64,000 nucleotides of DNA from Xanthomonas boreopolis (lineage in GTDB: Bacteria; Pseudomonadota; Gammaproteobacteria; Xanthomonadales; Xanthomonadaceae), in contig BNBA01000007.1 of NCBI GenBank assembly GCA_014654535.1, positions 62,001 to 126,000 on the forward strand, written 5' to 3'. Shown in pieces: positions 49,969 through 60,101 of the stretch. Every line of letters starts with the position of its first letter. The stretch's first letter is position 1. Made by a program: the position numbers and the translations under genes. Under the pieces are notes generated by a model. That model made no database searches, was not told where the DNA came from, and saw only the letters and a list, made by a program, of their open reading frames with translations.

Positions 49969-50616
49969 ATGACCATCAGAGTTTTTCTGATCGACGACCA
50001 TGCATTGGTACGTACCGGTATGCGGATGATCCTGTCCAACGAGTTGGACATCGAGGTCGTCGGCGAATCGGAGACCGGCGAGGATGCATTGCCGCAGATC
50101 AGGCGCCTGCAGCCGGACATCGTGTTGTGCGACCTGCACCTGCCCGGCGTCAGCGGGCTGGAGGTGACCGAGCGGCTGGTCAAGGGCAGTTACGGCGTGC
50201 GGGTCATCATCGTGTCGGTGCTCGAGGACGGGCCGCTGCCGAAGCGCCTGCTCGAAGTCGGCGCGTCCGGCTACGTCGGCAAGGGCGGCGATGCGCAGGA
50301 ACTGCTGCGCGCGGTCCGCGACGTCGCGCTGGGCAAGCGCTACCTCGGCAACAGCATCGCGCAGAACATGGCGCTGGCGAACCTGGACGGCGGTGCCTCG
50401 CCCTTCGATGCGTTGTCGCCGCGGGAACTGGAAGTGGCGCTGCTGCTCACCCAGGGCCTGCGCCAGGAGGACATCGCCAAGCGCTTGAACCTCAGCGCCA
50501 AGACCGTCAACACGCACAAGGCCAGGTTGTTCGAGAAGATCGGGATCCAGGACAACATCGCGCTGGCGCGCCTGGCCAACCAGTACGGGCTGACCGATCC
50601 GGCCCGGACGATCTGA
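49969..50616 (+). CDS. uvrY: Response regulator, GacA/UvrY type
   Basis: 215 residues. Receiver domain: acidic pair in LIDDHALVRTGM, phosphorylation site in DIVLCDLHLPGVSGLEV (Asp about 54), Lys in VGASGYVGKGG. C-terminal LuxR-type helix-turn-helix: LSPRELEVALLLTQGLRQEDIAKRLNLSAKTVNTHKARLFEKIG. In gammaproteobacteria it acts with the BarA/GacS sensor to turn on CsrB-type small RNAs. The size and ending match UvrY. uvrC is not next to it here. Confidence 0.93.
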   Translation: MTIRVFLIDDHALVRTGMRMILSNELDIEVVGESETGEDALPQIRRLQPDIVLCDLHLPGVSGLEVTERLVKGSYGVRVIIVSVLEDGPLPKRLLEVGASGYVGKGGDAQELLRAVRDVALGKRYLGNSIAQNMALANLDGGASPFDALSPRELEVALLLTQGLRQEDIAKRLNLSAKTVNTHKARLFEKIGIQDNIALARLANQYGLTDPARTI

Positions 50617-50631
50617 GCATCCCGGATGCCC

Positions 50632-50665
50632 AAAAAGAAAGCGGCCTTGCGGCCGCTTTCTTTTT
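50632..50665. terminator. Bidirectional Rho-independent terminator between uvrY and rne
   Basis: AAAAAGAAAGCGGCC, TTGC loop, GGCCGCTTTCTTTTT: perfect 15-bp symmetry that gives a G+C-rich stem and a U-run in both directions. It ends both convergent genes. Confidence 0.93.
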
Positions 50666-50673
50666 GCCTGCCG

Positions 50674-53600
50674 TCAGCCGGCGCGCGGCTTGTCGGCGAT
50701 GCCTTCCGGGGCGCGGTCGGGCGCCTGGGGTTCGGACGAGGCGTCCTCGTGCACTTCCGTGGCCAGCTTCTTCTCGTTCGCCGGCTGCGGAGCCGGGACG
50801 GTGTCCGGTCGCGGTGCCGGAGCTTCCGCCTGCGGCACCGCTTCTTCGGCGACCTGGCGGGGCTCGGCGTGCTGGACCGGCTCGGCCTCCGGCGCCGGTT
50901 GCTTGGGCGCTTCGTCGGGGGCGAGCGCATCCAGCAGCGTGGTCTGGACCGGCGCATACGGCTTGGGCGCGGGCACGGTCTCCGGGGCGGTGTCGGCTTC
51001 CGTCTCTGCTTCCTGGGCCGCTTCGGTGGCTTGCGACGGGACCACGGCCGGAGCGGTCACGGCGACCGGTTCGGGAGCGGCGACGGCCGGGCTGGCCGCG
51101 ACGGCGTGCGGCTCGCTGGCCGGCGCTGCCTGGACGGCGGCGGCGGGAGCGGCTTCCTTCGTTTCCGCGGATTTTTCCGCGGGCGAAGGAACGCTGCCGG
51201 ACGCGACCGGCGCAGCGGGAGCCGGTCGCGGCGCCTCGTTGCGCACGACGGGGGCAGCCGGCGCGGCAGGGGCGGGCACATCGTCGAAATCGAACTCCGG
51301 CTGCGGCCCGGCCGACGTCGCGACCGGCGCAGGGGCCGCATCGGTCGCATCGACCTCCTGGCCCTCGTCCAGGTCGAGCTCGCCCTCGTCCAGCTCATCG
51401 GCGGTGCCGGCGGCGTTCTCGTTCGGCGCGCCGTTGCCACGGCGCCGGCGGCGTCCACCGCGGCGTCCGCGGCGGCGACGGCTGCCGCCTTCGCCGGCGG
51501 CCTCGCTCGGCGTCGCATTGGCCTCGCCAGCCTGGGGCTGCGCGGTAGCGGCCTCGGCCGAAGCCTCCGCGGCGGCCACGTTCGGCTCGCGGGCTTCGCG
51601 TTCGGCCGGGGCCGGCTTGGCGGCGACGGCTTCGCTGGCGAGCGCGGTCACGGCGACGGTGCCGGCGGCAGCCGTGGCGACCGCGTTCTCGTTCGAGCCG
51701 GCGGCGGCAGTGGGCTTGTCCTCGCGCGGCGGCCGTGGCGGTTGCGCGCGCTCGTTCGGTGCCGTTTCGGCCGGCTCCTGCTGGGCCGGGCGCTGCTTCT
51801 GCGCGGCGGGCTGCTGCGCTTGCTTCTGCGGCTTGGGCTGCTTGGTGGCGGGCGCCTGTTCGCCGCGCGGCTGCTTGGGTTGCGCCGGCTGCTGCGGCTG
51901 GGCGTTGCCGGCATTGCCCTGGCGGCGTTCCTCGCGGCGGGCGTTGGCGTTGTTGCCGCCGCGCTCCTTGCCCTGGCCGCCGTTGCCATTGCCGCGGTTG
52001 TCGCGCTCACGGCGCTGGCCACGCTCGCTGCGGTTGCCGCGGCCGTCCGCCTGCTTCTGCTGCGGGGCCTGCTCGGCCCGCGCCGGCTGGGCGGGTTCGG
52101 GTGCGCCGAAGATGCGCTTGAGCCAGCCCACCACGCCGCTGGGAGCCGGCGCCGGGGCCGGTGCGGGAGCGGCGGCAGGGGCGGGCGCGCGCACCGGTTC
52201 CGGTGCTTCCTCGCGCACCGGCGCGGGCTGGCTGTGCTTGACCTGCGTGACCGCGGGGGCGGGCGGGATGTTGAGCTGCGCCTTGGTGAGCGCATGCACC
52301 GGCAGCTTGCGCGGGGTGCCGCGCTGGTAGCTCGGCTTGCCGCTTTCCTCGCCCAGCTCGTTCTCGCGCAGGCGGGTGACTTCGTAGTGCGGCGTATGCA
52401 ACTGCTCGTCGGCGACGATGATGATCGGCGCATCGTGGCGCTTCTCGATCTCGCTGAGCGCGCGGCGCTTCTCGTTGAGCAGGTAGTTGGCGATCTCCAC
52501 CGGGGCCTGGACCAGGACCTGCCCGGTGTTCTCCTTCATCGCGTGCTCCTCGGCGACGCGGATGATCGACAGCGACAGCGACTCGACGCTGCGCATGCGG
52601 CCATGGCCGTCGCAGCGCGGGCAGACGATCTGGCTGGACTCGCCCAGCGACGGGCGCAGGCGCTGGCGGCTCATCTCGAGCAGGCCGAAGCGCGAGATGC
52701 GGCCGATCTGCACGCGCGCGCGGTCGTACTTGAGGGCGTTCTGCAGGCGGTTCTCGACCTCGCGCTGGTGCTTGGACGAGGCCATGTCGATGAAGTCGAT
52801 CACCACCAGGCCGCCCAGGTCGCGCAGGCGCAGCTGGCGCGCCACTTCCTCGGCCGCCTCCAGGTTGGTGTGGAACGCGGTCTCCTCGATGTCGCCGCCC
52901 TTGGTGGCGCGCGCCGAGTTCACGTCGATCGCGGTCAGCGCCTCGGTCTGGTCGACCACGATCGAGCCGCCGGAGGGCAGGCGCACGTTGCGCTCGTAGG
53001 CGCCCTCGATCTGCGATTCGATCTGGAAGCGGTTGAACAGCGGGATGTCGTCCTTGTAGTGCTTGAGCTTGCGCAGGTTGTGCGGCATCACCTGCTGCAT
53101 GAACTCGCGCGCGGTCTCGTACATCTCCTCGGTGTCGACCAGGATCTCGCCGATGTCGGCGCGCAGGTAGTCGCGCAGGGCGCGCACGATCAGGCGCGAC
53201 TCCTGGTAGATCAGGAACGGGGACGGCTTGGACAGCGCGGCCTCGGCGATGGCGCGCCAGACCTGCAGCAGGTAGTCCAGGTCCCATTGCAGTTCCTCGG
53301 CATCGCGGCCGACGCCGGCGGTGCGGATGATCACCCCCATGTCGTCGGGGATGTTCAGCTTGTCCAGGGCGTCCTTCAGCGCGGCGCGGTCCTCGCCCTC
53401 GATCCGGCGCGAGACGCCGCCGGCCGACGGGGAGTTCGGCATCAGCACCATGTAGCGGCCGGCCAGGGAGATGAACGTGGTCAGGGCGGCGCCCTTGTTG
53501 CCGCGCTCCTCCTTGTCGACCTGAACCACGATCTCCTGGCCCTCGCGCAGCAGCTCGCGGATGCCGGCCTTGTGATGGTCGACCCCGCTCTGGAAGTAGT

Positions 53601-53826
53601 CGCGGGAGATTTCCTTCAGCGGCAGGAAGCCGTGGCGCTCGGCGCCGTAGTCGACGAAGGCGGCTTCGAGGGAGGGTTCCAGCCGGGTGATCCGGCCCTT
53701 GTAGATGTTGGACTTCTTCTGTTCCTTGGACGGCTGTTCGATGTCGATGTCGTACAGGTTCTGGCCGTCCACGATCGCCACGCGCAGTTCTTCGGCCTGC
53801 GTGGCGTTGATCAGCATTCGCTTCAT
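50674..53826 (-). CDS. rne: Ribonuclease E
   Basis: 1050 residues. N-terminal catalytic half: [23 protein letters not shown]1 domain (about 38-120), RNase H-like and 5' sensor parts, the acidic DNase I-like motif around VVIDFIDM and the Zn-link [12 protein letters not shown] near 400. The C-terminal half is disordered, Ala/Pro-rich with Arg/Asn/Gly-rich RNA-binding stretches (about 590-680) and [14 protein letters not shown] near 790, the scaffold for degradosome partners. It cuts mRNA and processes rRNA and tRNA. Divergent from rluC. Confidence 0.96.
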   Translation of the reverse strand: MKRMLINATQAEELRVAIVDGQNLYDIDIEQPSKEQKKSNIYKGRITRLEPSLEAAFVDYGAERHGFLPLKEISRDYFQSGVDHHKAGIRELLREGQEIVVQVDKEERGNKGAALTTFISLAGRYMVLMPNSPSAGGVSRRIEGEDRAALKDALDKLNIPDDMGVIIRTAGVGRDAEELQWDLDYLLQVWRAIAEAALSKPSPFLIYQESRLIVRALRDYLRADIGEILVDTEEMYETAREFMQQVMPHNLRKLKHYKDDIPLFNRFQIESQIEGAYERNVRLPSGGSIVVDQTEALTAIDVNSARATKGGDIEETAFHTNLEAAEEVARQLRLRDLGGLVVIDFIDMASSKHQREVENRLQNALKYDRARVQIGRISRFGLLEMSRQRLRPSLGESSQIVCPRCDGHGRMRSVESLSLSIIRVAEEHAMKENTGQVLVQAPVEIANYLLNEKRRALSEIEKRHDAPIIIVADEQLHTPHYEVTRLRENELGEESGKPSYQRGTPRKLPVHALTKAQLNIPPAPAVTQVKHSQPAPVREEAPEPVRAPAPAAAPAPAPAPAPSGVVGWLKRIFGAPEPAQPARAEQAPQQKQADGRGNRSERGQRRERDNRGNGNGGQGKERGGNNANARREERRQGNAGNAQPQQPAQPKQPRGEQAPATKQPKPQKQAQQPAAQKQRPAQQEPAETAPNERAQPPRPPREDKPTAAAGSNENAVATAAAGTVAVTALASEAVAAKPAPAEREAREPNVAAAEASAEAATAQPQAGEANATPSEAAGEGGSRRRRGRRGGRRRRRGNGAPNENAAGTADELDEGELDLDEGQEVDATDAAPAPVATSAGPQPEFDFDDVPAPAAPAAPVVRNEAPRPAPAAPVASGSVPSPAEKSAETKEAAPAAAVQAAPASEPHAVAASPAVAAPEPVAVTAPAVVPSQATEAAQEAETEADTAPETVPAPKPYAPVQTTLLDALAPDEAPKQPAPEAEPVQHAEPRQVAEEAVPQAEAPAPRPDTVPAPQPANEKKLATEVHEDASSEPQAPDRAPEGIADKPRAG

Positions 53827-54228
53827 TGTTGCGTTCCTCGCGCGCTGCTACCGCGCGGAACGCCATGGCGTTTCGCCTCTGGAACGGTTTCGCCGACCCC
53901 TCCGCGCCGGGCGCGTACAGGTCCGCTTGAGCTTTCCAGCGCTGCGACACCACGGCAGGCCGCGGGAGCGCTTGTTCGTTTTTTGGTGTTTCAGGACCGG
54001 CGGCCGCGTCCAGCAGGCTGGGGCGTCGCACGGGACATGTTCAGCGCGACGGCCCTAAGGCCGCCGGCGATGGCCGGGTAGGCCGGTAAGCCGCTAACAT
54101 GGCCGCCCCGGGGGCGGTGGCCGCGCACTGTGCCGGATCCATCGGAAGCGGGGCTTCTGGCCCTAGGCAACTTCCAACGAAATCAAACCCTTATCTCGCC
54201 CGCCGAGTGTAGCAGAATAAATAGCCGG
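53827..54228. promoter_or_regulatory. rne-rluC divergent region with long rne leader
   Basis: A 402-bp gap between two divergent genes. If rne transcription starts near rluC, the leader would be about 350 nt, similar to the long autoregulatory rne leader of E. coli. TACACT on the minus strand at 54207-54212 is a possible -10 without a good -35. Hairpin-forming G+C-rich DNA lies at about 54060-54125. Nothing else is evident. Confidence 0.45.
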
Positions 54229-55209
54229 ATGACCGATCCCCATACTCCGAAAGCGTCGGGCGCACGTATCGTGAAGGTCCCGGACGACCGCAGCGGCCAG
54301 CGCCTGGACAATTTCCTGCTCGGCCAGCTCAAGGGGGCGCCCCGCAGCCTGGTCTACAAGCTGGTCCGCAGCGGCCAGGTGCGCGTGAACGGGGGCCGGG
54401 CCAAGGCCGAGCGCAAGCTGGAAGGCGGCGATGAGGTGCGGCTGCCGCCCGTGCGTCTCACCGAGGAGGGAGAACGGACCCCGCCGCCCGCTGCCTTCCT
54501 GGCGCGGATGGAGGCGGCCATCGTGTTCGAGGACGAGCGGCTGCTGGCCCTGAACAAGCCTTCGGGCGTGGCCAGCCACGGCGGCAGCGGGATCAGCCAC
54601 GGCGCGATCGAGACCCTGCGGGCGCTGCGTCCCAACCAGGGCCTGGAGCTGGTGCACCGGCTGGACCGCGACACCTCGGGCCTGCTGATCGTCGCCAAGA
54701 AGCGCTCGGCGCTCACCGAGTTGCAGGCGCTGATGCGGGAAGGCGACGGCGACGGCGACGACGGCCGCGGCATCGCCAAGCGCTATCTCACCTTGCTGGT
54801 CGGCCGCATGCCCGATGGCGTGATGAGCGTGGACGCTCCCCTGCACATCGGCCTGCGCCAGGGCGGCGAACGGCACGTGCAGGTGAACGCGCAGGGCAAG
54901 CCGTCGCTGAGCCACTTCCGGGTGCTCGAACGGCGCGGAGGCCATTCCTATTGCGAGGTGCGGATCGAGACCGGCCGTACCCACCAGATCCGCGTCCACG
55001 CCCAGCACCTCGGCCACCCGGTCGCCGGCGACGACAAGTACGGCCAGGCCGAGGTCAACAAGCGGCTGCGCGAGCAGATCGGGCTCAAGCGCCTGTTCCT
55101 GCACGCCGCCTCGCTGGAGTTCGCGCTGGACGGCGGCCGGACCCCGTACCTGTTGAGCGCGCCGCTGGCCGACGAACTGGCCGAAGCGCTGGACCGGCTG
55201 GGCCGCTGA
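54229..55209 (+). CDS. rluC: 23S rRNA pseudouridine synthase, RluC family
   Basis: 326 residues, close to E. coli RluC (319). N-terminal S4 domain (QRLDNFLLGQLKGAPRSLVYKLVRSGQVRVNGGR), then the synthase domain with the catalytic aspartate in HRLDRDTSGLLIVAKK, and RIETGRTHQIRVHAQHLGHPVAGD. It isomerises uridines in 23S rRNA (955, 2504, 2580 in E. coli). I took the ATG at 54229; the frame before it has no ribosome binding site. Pairing with rne is conserved in gammaproteobacteria. Confidence 0.94.
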   Translation: MTDPHTPKASGARIVKVPDDRSGQRLDNFLLGQLKGAPRSLVYKLVRSGQVRVNGGRAKAERKLEGGDEVRLPPVRLTEEGERTPPPAAFLARMEAAIVFEDERLLALNKPSGVASHGGSGISHGAIETLRALRPNQGLELVHRLDRDTSGLLIVAKKRSALTELQALMREGDGDGDDGRGIAKRYLTLLVGRMPDGVMSVDAPLHIGLRQGGERHVQVNAQGKPSLSHFRVLERRGGHSYCEVRIETGRTHQIRVHAQHLGHPVAGDDKYGQAEVNKRLREQIGLKRLFLHAASLEFALDGGRTPYLLSAPLADELAEALDRLGR

Positions 55210-55239
55210 CGCCGCCGGAGGGGCGCCAGGGGCGGCGGT

Positions 55240-55800
55240 TCAGCCGTTGCGCTTGTCGTGGTCGTGGTGCGGGTCGTGGCGTGGCTGCGGGTGCGCCGGG
55301 CGTGGTTCCGGCGCGCGACCGGCAGGCGCGTGCGGCGGCGCGAACACGGCCATGCGCTGCGCCTGCGGCGGGCGCGGGAACGACGGGCGCGACGATGGCA
55401 TCGGCGCCTGCTGTCGCTGCGGATGCGGCTGGCCGAAGGCCATCTCCTGGCGCGGCATGGCGCGCGGGACTTCATGCGGCGGCGCGAACGCAGGCGGCGC
55501 CTGCCGGGCCGGCATCGGCGCTTGGGCCGCGTTGCGAACGGCGACGGGAGCACGGGGCATCGGCATGCGCGTGGCGCGATGGCCATGGGTGGGGTGGCGC
55601 CGGCGCGAATCGCAGCCGGCGCAGGCGCCGCCATCGCCACCGGACGGCCCGGTTGGAGCATCTGCGCATTGAAATGCGGCGTGGACAGGTGCGCGTAGTC
55701 CGGCGCATCCCGGTCCTGCGCGGCCGCGACTTGCGGGGAGGGCCCGCGCGAACCCTGGAACGGCCGCTGCGTCGGCGTGATTGCGGCTTGGCGGAACGCC
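55240..55800 (-). pseudogene. Remnant of a Pro/Ala/His-rich secreted-type protein with a frameshift
   Basis: On the minus strand one frame reads AAITPTQRPFQGSRGPSPQV... to ATPPMAIAPR (about 55795-55569) and a second frame goes on MPMPRAPVAVRNAAQAPM... to HDHDKRNG and TGA (55566-55240). The two join naturally if one base is restored near 55567 (PRA-MPMPRAP). No start codon or ribosome binding site exists in the gap before zupT, so the 5' part is missing as well. The tail resembles DUF6600/FecR-like proteins of Xanthomonadaceae only weakly. Confidence 0.45.
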
Positions 55801-55803
55801 GCG

Positions 55804-56622
55804 TCAGGGCGCCGCGAAGCGGAACAGCACCAGGCTGATCGCCAGCGTGGCCATGCCGGTGACCAGGCCGTACACGGTCTCGTGGCCCTTCGCGTAGCGC
55901 TTGGCCGCCGGCAGCAGCTCGTCCAGCGCGAGGAACACCATCACCCCCGCGATCAGGCCGAACACCAGCCCGAAGATCGCCTCGGACAGCACGCCCGACA
56001 ACGCCACGTAGCCGATCGCCGCGCCGACCGGTTCGGCGAGCCCGGACAACAGGCTGGCGAGGAACGCATAGAACTTGCTGCGCGTGGCGAAGTACACCGG
56101 CACGGTGATGGCGATGCCTTCGGGGATGTTGTGGATGGCGATCGCGAACGCCAGCGGCATGCCGACCGCCGGGCTTTCCAGCGTGGCGAAGAAGGTGGCG
56201 AGTCCCTCCGGGAAGTTGTGCGCGGTGATCGCCACCGCGGTCAACAGGCCGACCCGCCGGATGTAGGCGCGGTTGTTCTCGCGGAACAGCGGATCCTCGC
56301 TGCTCAGGCTCTGGTGCGGGTTGGGCACCAGCCGGTCGATCAGCATGATCAGCAGCACGCCGCCGAGGAAGGCGAGGGTGCCGTAGGTGAAGCCGAGCTT
56401 GTCGTTGAAGGCGAGCGAGAACGAGGCGATCGACTTGTTGAGGATCTCCGACAACGAGACGTACACCATCGCGCCGCCGGCAAAGGCCAGGCCGAACGCG
56501 AGCAGGCGCGGTTCGGGCTTGCGCGAGAACAGCACCATCAGGCTGCCCAGGCCGGTGGCCAGGCCTGCGGCCAGCGTCACCAGCAGGGCGGTGACCACGT
56601 TCGCGGAAGTGATGTCGGGCAT
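55804..56622 (-). CDS. zupT: Zinc transporter ZupT (ZIP family)
   Basis: 272 residues, about eight membrane helices. The metal-binding signatures HNFPEGLATF (helix 4) and HNIPEGIAI (helix 5) are intact. ZIP transporters of this type import zinc and other divalent metals into the cytoplasm. I used the ATG at 56622; the longer frame upstream is low-complexity. Slightly longer than E. coli ZupT because of the loop DRLVPNPHQSLSSEDPLFREN. Confidence 0.93.
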   Translation of the reverse strand: MPDITSANVVTALLVTLAAGLATGLGSLMVLFSRKPEPRLLAFGLAFAGGAMVYVSLSEILNKSIASFSLAFNDKLGFTYGTLAFLGGVLLIMLIDRLVPNPHQSLSSEDPLFRENNRAYIRRVGLLTAVAITAHNFPEGLATFFATLESPAVGMPLAFAIAIHNIPEGIAITVPVYFATRSKFYAFLASLLSGLAEPVGAAIGYVALSGVLSEAIFGLVFGLIAGVMVFLALDELLPAAKRYAKGHETVYGLVTGMATLAISLVLFRFAAP

Positions 56623-56763
56623 GCGCCAGGTTCCGTCTTGGGCTTGGGTCCCGCATGCCGTCGCGGAACCCGGTTCGTATCGGGCGGAAGCCGGCGGCGC
56701 CGGCACGACGGGCGCCGCTCGCGGCGCCGGGGACGGGGACGGGATCGCGGGACAGGCGCGCGG

Positions 56764-57180
56764 TCAGCCGCGCCGCGCGCGCTCCTCGATCGCGAAGCAT
56801 TCGCTCGGCTTGGGCTGCGGCGGGTTGAAATCCACCGGCACCTGGATGGTCTGCGAAACCGGCTGGCCGTTGCGGGTGGCCGGATTGAACTTCCATTCTT
56901 CCCGCACGCGCTTCTGGGCCGACTCGTCCAGCACCGCCTGGCCGCTGCTCTGCACCAGCTGGACCTGGGTGACGGTGCCTTCGGTGCCGATCGTCACCTT
57001 GAGCACGGCCTTGCCGCCGATCCCGGCGCAGGCCAGTTCGGCCGGGTATTCCGGGGGCGGGGTGTGCACCGCGGTCAGCTCGGTCGGCGGCACGACGGGC
57101 GCCGCAGGCGTCTGGGACTTGCCGCAGGCGCCCAGCAGGACGGTGGCGGCAACCGGCAGTATCAGGTGGTGCAGGCGCAT
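56764..57180 (-). CDS. TonB-like energy transducer lipoprotein
   Basis: 138 residues. Lipobox LLGAC at the end of a short signal, then a TonB C-terminal domain: PPEYPAELACAGIGGKAVLKVTIGTEGTVTQVQLVQSSGQAVLDESAQKRVREEWKF. It lacks the usual membrane anchor and Pro-rich spacer of TonB and so is a periplasmic lipid-anchored variant. Two ATGs are possible (57186 overlapping the phhB stop, and 57180); GAGGAAG is better spaced for 57180. Confidence 0.82.
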   Translation of the reverse strand: MRLHHLILPVAATVLLGACGKSQTPAAPVVPPTELTAVHTPPPEYPAELACAGIGGKAVLKVTIGTEGTVTQVQLVQSSGQAVLDESAQKRVREEWKFNPATRNGQPVSQTIQVPVDFNPPQPKPSECFAIEERARRG

Positions 57181-57182
57181 GG

Positions 57183-57530
57183 TCATGCTTCCTCGTAAAG
57201 GGCGGACGCCTTGGCGGCGCAGATGAAGTCGTTCTCGCTCAGGCCGCCGACGTCGTGGGTCGAGAACCGGGCGACGACCCGGTCGTAGTGCACGCCGAGG
57301 TCGGGGTGATGATCCTCGCGATGCGCGATCCAGGCCAGTGCATTGACGAAGGCCATCGTGTGGTAATAGTCGCGGAAGGCGAACGTGCGGGTCAGCGCGT
57401 TGCCGTTCTCCGCCAGTTCCCAGCCGGGGACCTGGGGCAGGAGTTCGGCCAGGCGGGCCTGGCCGAGCTTGTATTCGCTGCCCTTGCGGGGCAGGCAGTG
57501 CGCTTGCGCGAGCGGGACGAGGTCGGTCAT
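57183..57530 (-). CDS. phhB: Pterin-4a-carbinolamine dehydratase
   Basis: 115 residues, the normal size. Signature [34 protein letters not shown], with the catalytic histidines of the EDHHP motif. It regenerates tetrahydrobiopterin-type cofactor for phenylalanine hydroxylase and may assist folate-type recycling. Its stop overlaps the alternative start of the TonB-like gene. Divergent from nfuA. Confidence 0.95.
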   Translation of the reverse strand: MTDLVPLAQAHCLPRKGSEYKLGQARLAELLPQVPGWELAENGNALTRTFAFRDYYHTMAFVNALAWIAHREDHHPDLGVHYDRVVARFSTHDVGGLSENDFICAAKASALYEEA

Positions 57531-57619
57531 CGGGGGCCTCCACGGTGGCTGACGTGAACGGGTTGCCAAGGGATGTAATGTTCCATCAGCGGTCGTCAAG
57601 ACAGGGCTAGAATACCCGC

Positions 57620-58216
57620 ATGATCCAGATATCCGACAAGGCACAGGCACACTTCCGCAAGCTGATCGAGCGCGAGGGCGTGGCCGGCATGGGCGTGCGC
57701 CTCAGCGCGGTGGACGCCGGCACCCCGCGCGCCGATGCGCGGCTCGAGTTCGCCGAGCCGGCCGACCTGCGCGGCGACGAGTGGGCGGTGGACTGCGACG
57801 GCTTCACGCTGTACGTGAGCGCCGACAGCGTGCAATGGCTCGACGGCGCGGAGATCGACTACGTCACCCAGTCCACCGGCAACCAGCAGCTGACCATCAA
57901 GGCGCCGAAGATCAAGGGCGAGGCGCCGGCGGAGTCGGCCTCGCTGGTCGAGCGGGTGCGCTGGGTGGTCGAGAACGAGATCAATCCGCAGCTGGCTTCG
58001 CATGGCGGCCGGGTGGCGGTGCAGGAAGTGTCCGCGGACGGCGTGGTGCTGCTGCGCTTCGGCGGCGGCTGCCACGGTTGCGGGATGGCCGACGTGACGC
58101 TCAAGCAGGGCATCGAGAAGACGCTGATGGGGCGCGTGCCGGGGGTGACCGCCGTGCGCGACGCCACCGACCACAGCACCGGCGATGCCCCGTACATCCC
58201 GCGCGACGCGGCCTGA
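57620..58216 (+). CDS. nfuA: Fe/S biogenesis protein NfuA
   Basis: 198 residues. N-terminal degenerate A-type domain ([20 protein letters not shown], without the usual cysteines) and C-terminal Nfu domain with the cluster-binding CxxC in [19 protein letters not shown] (about 153-156). It carries [4Fe-4S] clusters to target enzymes, important under oxidative stress. Same two-domain plan and length as E. coli NfuA (191). Confidence 0.96.
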   Translation: MIQISDKAQAHFRKLIEREGVAGMGVRLSAVDAGTPRADARLEFAEPADLRGDEWAVDCDGFTLYVSADSVQWLDGAEIDYVTQSTGNQQLTIKAPKIKGEAPAESASLVERVRWVVENEINPQLASHGGRVAVQEVSADGVVLLRFGGGCHGCGMADVTLKQGIEKTLMGRVPGVTAVRDATDHSTGDAPYIPRDAA

Positions 58217-58231
58217 TCCCCTGTCGCACCG

Positions 58232-60007
58232 GTGACGAAAGCCGCCGACCTGATCGACCATCTGCTGGCGCGCAGGCCGGACTGGCCCATTCTCGAGAAA
58301 CGCAGCGGCATGCCCCATGGCTGGGGCATCTGGATGCGCAGTGGCGTAGCGGCCGCCGCACCGTTCGACGGGCGCGACATCGCCGCGCATGTCGCCACGT
58401 TGCCGCGCCGGCCGGGGAGCGGGATCGCTCCCCAGTTGAGCTTCCTGGAGGCGTTCCGGCGGCTGTGGTGGCAGCACTGGGACCCGCGGCCGGCCGACCA
58501 GCGCGGACTGCACTGGCTCGGCGTCGCCGGCAGTTTCCTGATCCACGTGCTGTTCCTGGTGCTGTTGCTGTGGGTCGCGGTGGTGCGATGGGCCGCGCGC
58601 GAGACCGAGCCCGAGGCGGGGCGCGTACAGCTCTCCATCCTCGGGCGCGGAGCGCCCGACGACGAAGGCGGCGGCGAAGGCGGGCAGGCGACGGCACCGG
58701 AGGCCACGCAGAGAACCACCGCGCCGGCACGGCCGCGTTCTCGACCCGCGCCCGCCGCTTCCGGCCAAGCCTCGCCCGCGGCGACGCCACCGACGGCCGC
58801 CGCGGCGGAGGCCGAGCCCGCCTCGCCACCTGCGCCGCCGGTACCCGAGCGGGTGCCGCCTTCGGCCGAGCGCCCCGTGCCGCCGGTGGCCGTGCAGCGG
58901 CCGGCGCCGATGGTCATCGATCCCGCGCCGGTCATCGCCACCGAGACGCCGGTCGCGACGACCGATTTCGTGGTGCCGCCGCCGCCATCGGTCCCCCTGC
59001 GCGAGGCCCGGCTCGCCCAGCCCGAGTTGCCACAGGTCCGCGAACGCCGGGTCGAGACGGTCGAGCGGCCGCAGGCGATGCAGGTCAGGCCGCGCGAGGT
59101 GCAGCCGCCCACGGTGCCGTCGTTGCCGGTGCCGACGGTGCGCGAGCGCGAGGTGGCGACGGTCGACCGGCCGGCGATCGCATTGCCGCAACCGGCATTG
59201 CACCCGCCGGCGCCGACGCTGGAAACGCCCGAGGTCGCGGTCCGGCAGCGGGAACTGCCGGACGTTCCCGTGCCTTCGCCGGCCCCTGCGCCTGCGGCCG
59301 AGCCGGCCCGCCAGGCGCCGGCGGAAACCGCCCGCGCCACGGACACGAGCCCGGCGGCGACCGCACCGGCTCCCGCCGCATCGGCTCCGGCAAGCGCACC
59401 GGCCGAGTCGCGCCCGGTCGCGGCGGGCAGCACGCCTGCTGCCCGTGCTCCCGGCGCCAGCCCTGGCCGACAGGCCGGAGCAGGGCCCAGGCCCACCGAT
59501 CGCAGCGGCGGCTGGGCGGCGCCCAAGGCGGCCGACGACTGGGGCCTGGGCGAACGCAACCAGGCCGGCCGGCAGGACGGAGGGGCGAGCCAGGGCGACG
59601 GCCTGTACAACCGCGACGGCAGCCTGCGCGTGCCCGAGCAAGGGCAGGCCGACGGCGGACGCGGCGCGCCCGGCAGCGAAACCGATCATTGGAGCCGCGA
59701 ACGCATTGCCGAGTCGGGCACGTGGCTGAAGCGGCCGCCGTACGACTACACCCCGACCTCGTTCGACAAGTACTGGGTGCCCAACGAGTCGCTGCTCGAG
59801 GAATGGGTGCGCAAGGGCATCAAGAAGATCGAGATCGCGATCCCGGGCACGTCCACGAAGATCAGCTGCGTGGTGTCGATGCTGCAGTTCGGGGGCGGTT
59901 GCGGGCTGACCAATCCCAACATGAACGAACAGCCGGCCAGCGCCCGGCCGCCGCCGGATGTGCCGTTCAAGAAGGAGCTGCAGGAAGACAACGGCAGCGT
60001 GCGCTGA
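58232..60007 (+). CDS. Proline/alanine-rich transmembrane repetitive protein
   Basis: 591 residues from a GTG start 15 bp after nfuA. N-terminal cytoplasmic domain (TKAADLIDHLLARRPDWPILEK), one membrane helix at about 92-113 (SFLIHVLFLVLLLWVAVV), then about 350 residues of Pro/Ala/Val/Glu-rich sequence like a TonB spacer, and a folded C-terminus with conserved cysteines (ISCVVSMLQFGGGCGLTNPN). The gene next to nfuA is typical of Xanthomonadaceae. It may span the periplasm; role unknown. Confidence 0.82.
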   Translation: MTKAADLIDHLLARRPDWPILEKRSGMPHGWGIWMRSGVAAAAPFDGRDIAAHVATLPRRPGSGIAPQLSFLEAFRRLWWQHWDPRPADQRGLHWLGVAGSFLIHVLFLVLLLWVAVVRWAARETEPEAGRVQLSILGRGAPDDEGGGEGGQATAPEATQRTTAPARPRSRPAPAASGQASPAATPPTAAAAEAEPASPPAPPVPERVPPSAERPVPPVAVQRPAPMVIDPAPVIATETPVATTDFVVPPPPSVPLREARLAQPELPQVRERRVETVERPQAMQVRPREVQPPTVPSLPVPTVREREVATVDRPAIALPQPALHPPAPTLETPEVAVRQRELPDVPVPSPAPAPAAEPARQAPAETARATDTSPAATAPAPAASAPASAPAESRPVAAGSTPAARAPGASPGRQAGAGPRPTDRSGGWAAPKAADDWGLGERNQAGRQDGGASQGDGLYNRDGSLRVPEQGQADGGRGAPGSETDHWSRERIAESGTWLKRPPYDYTPTSFDKYWVPNESLLEEWVRKGIKKIEIAIPGTSTKISCVVSMLQFGGGCGLTNPNMNEQPASARPPPDVPFKKELQEDNGSVR

Positions 60008-60101
60008 AGATCGGACGGGTGCGCCGCGAAGGCTTCCCGCGCGCTCCCGCGCGACCGGCCGCACCTCCATGTGCGGCCATTCGGTGGGAAAAGCCCGGGC
60101 G

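Noticed and set aside
50626-54081. Very long open frame (1151 codons) antisense to rne
   Set aside because: High G+C codon bias opens the opposite frame; the product is Gly/Arg/Ala-rich low complexity and rne is unambiguous on the other strand.
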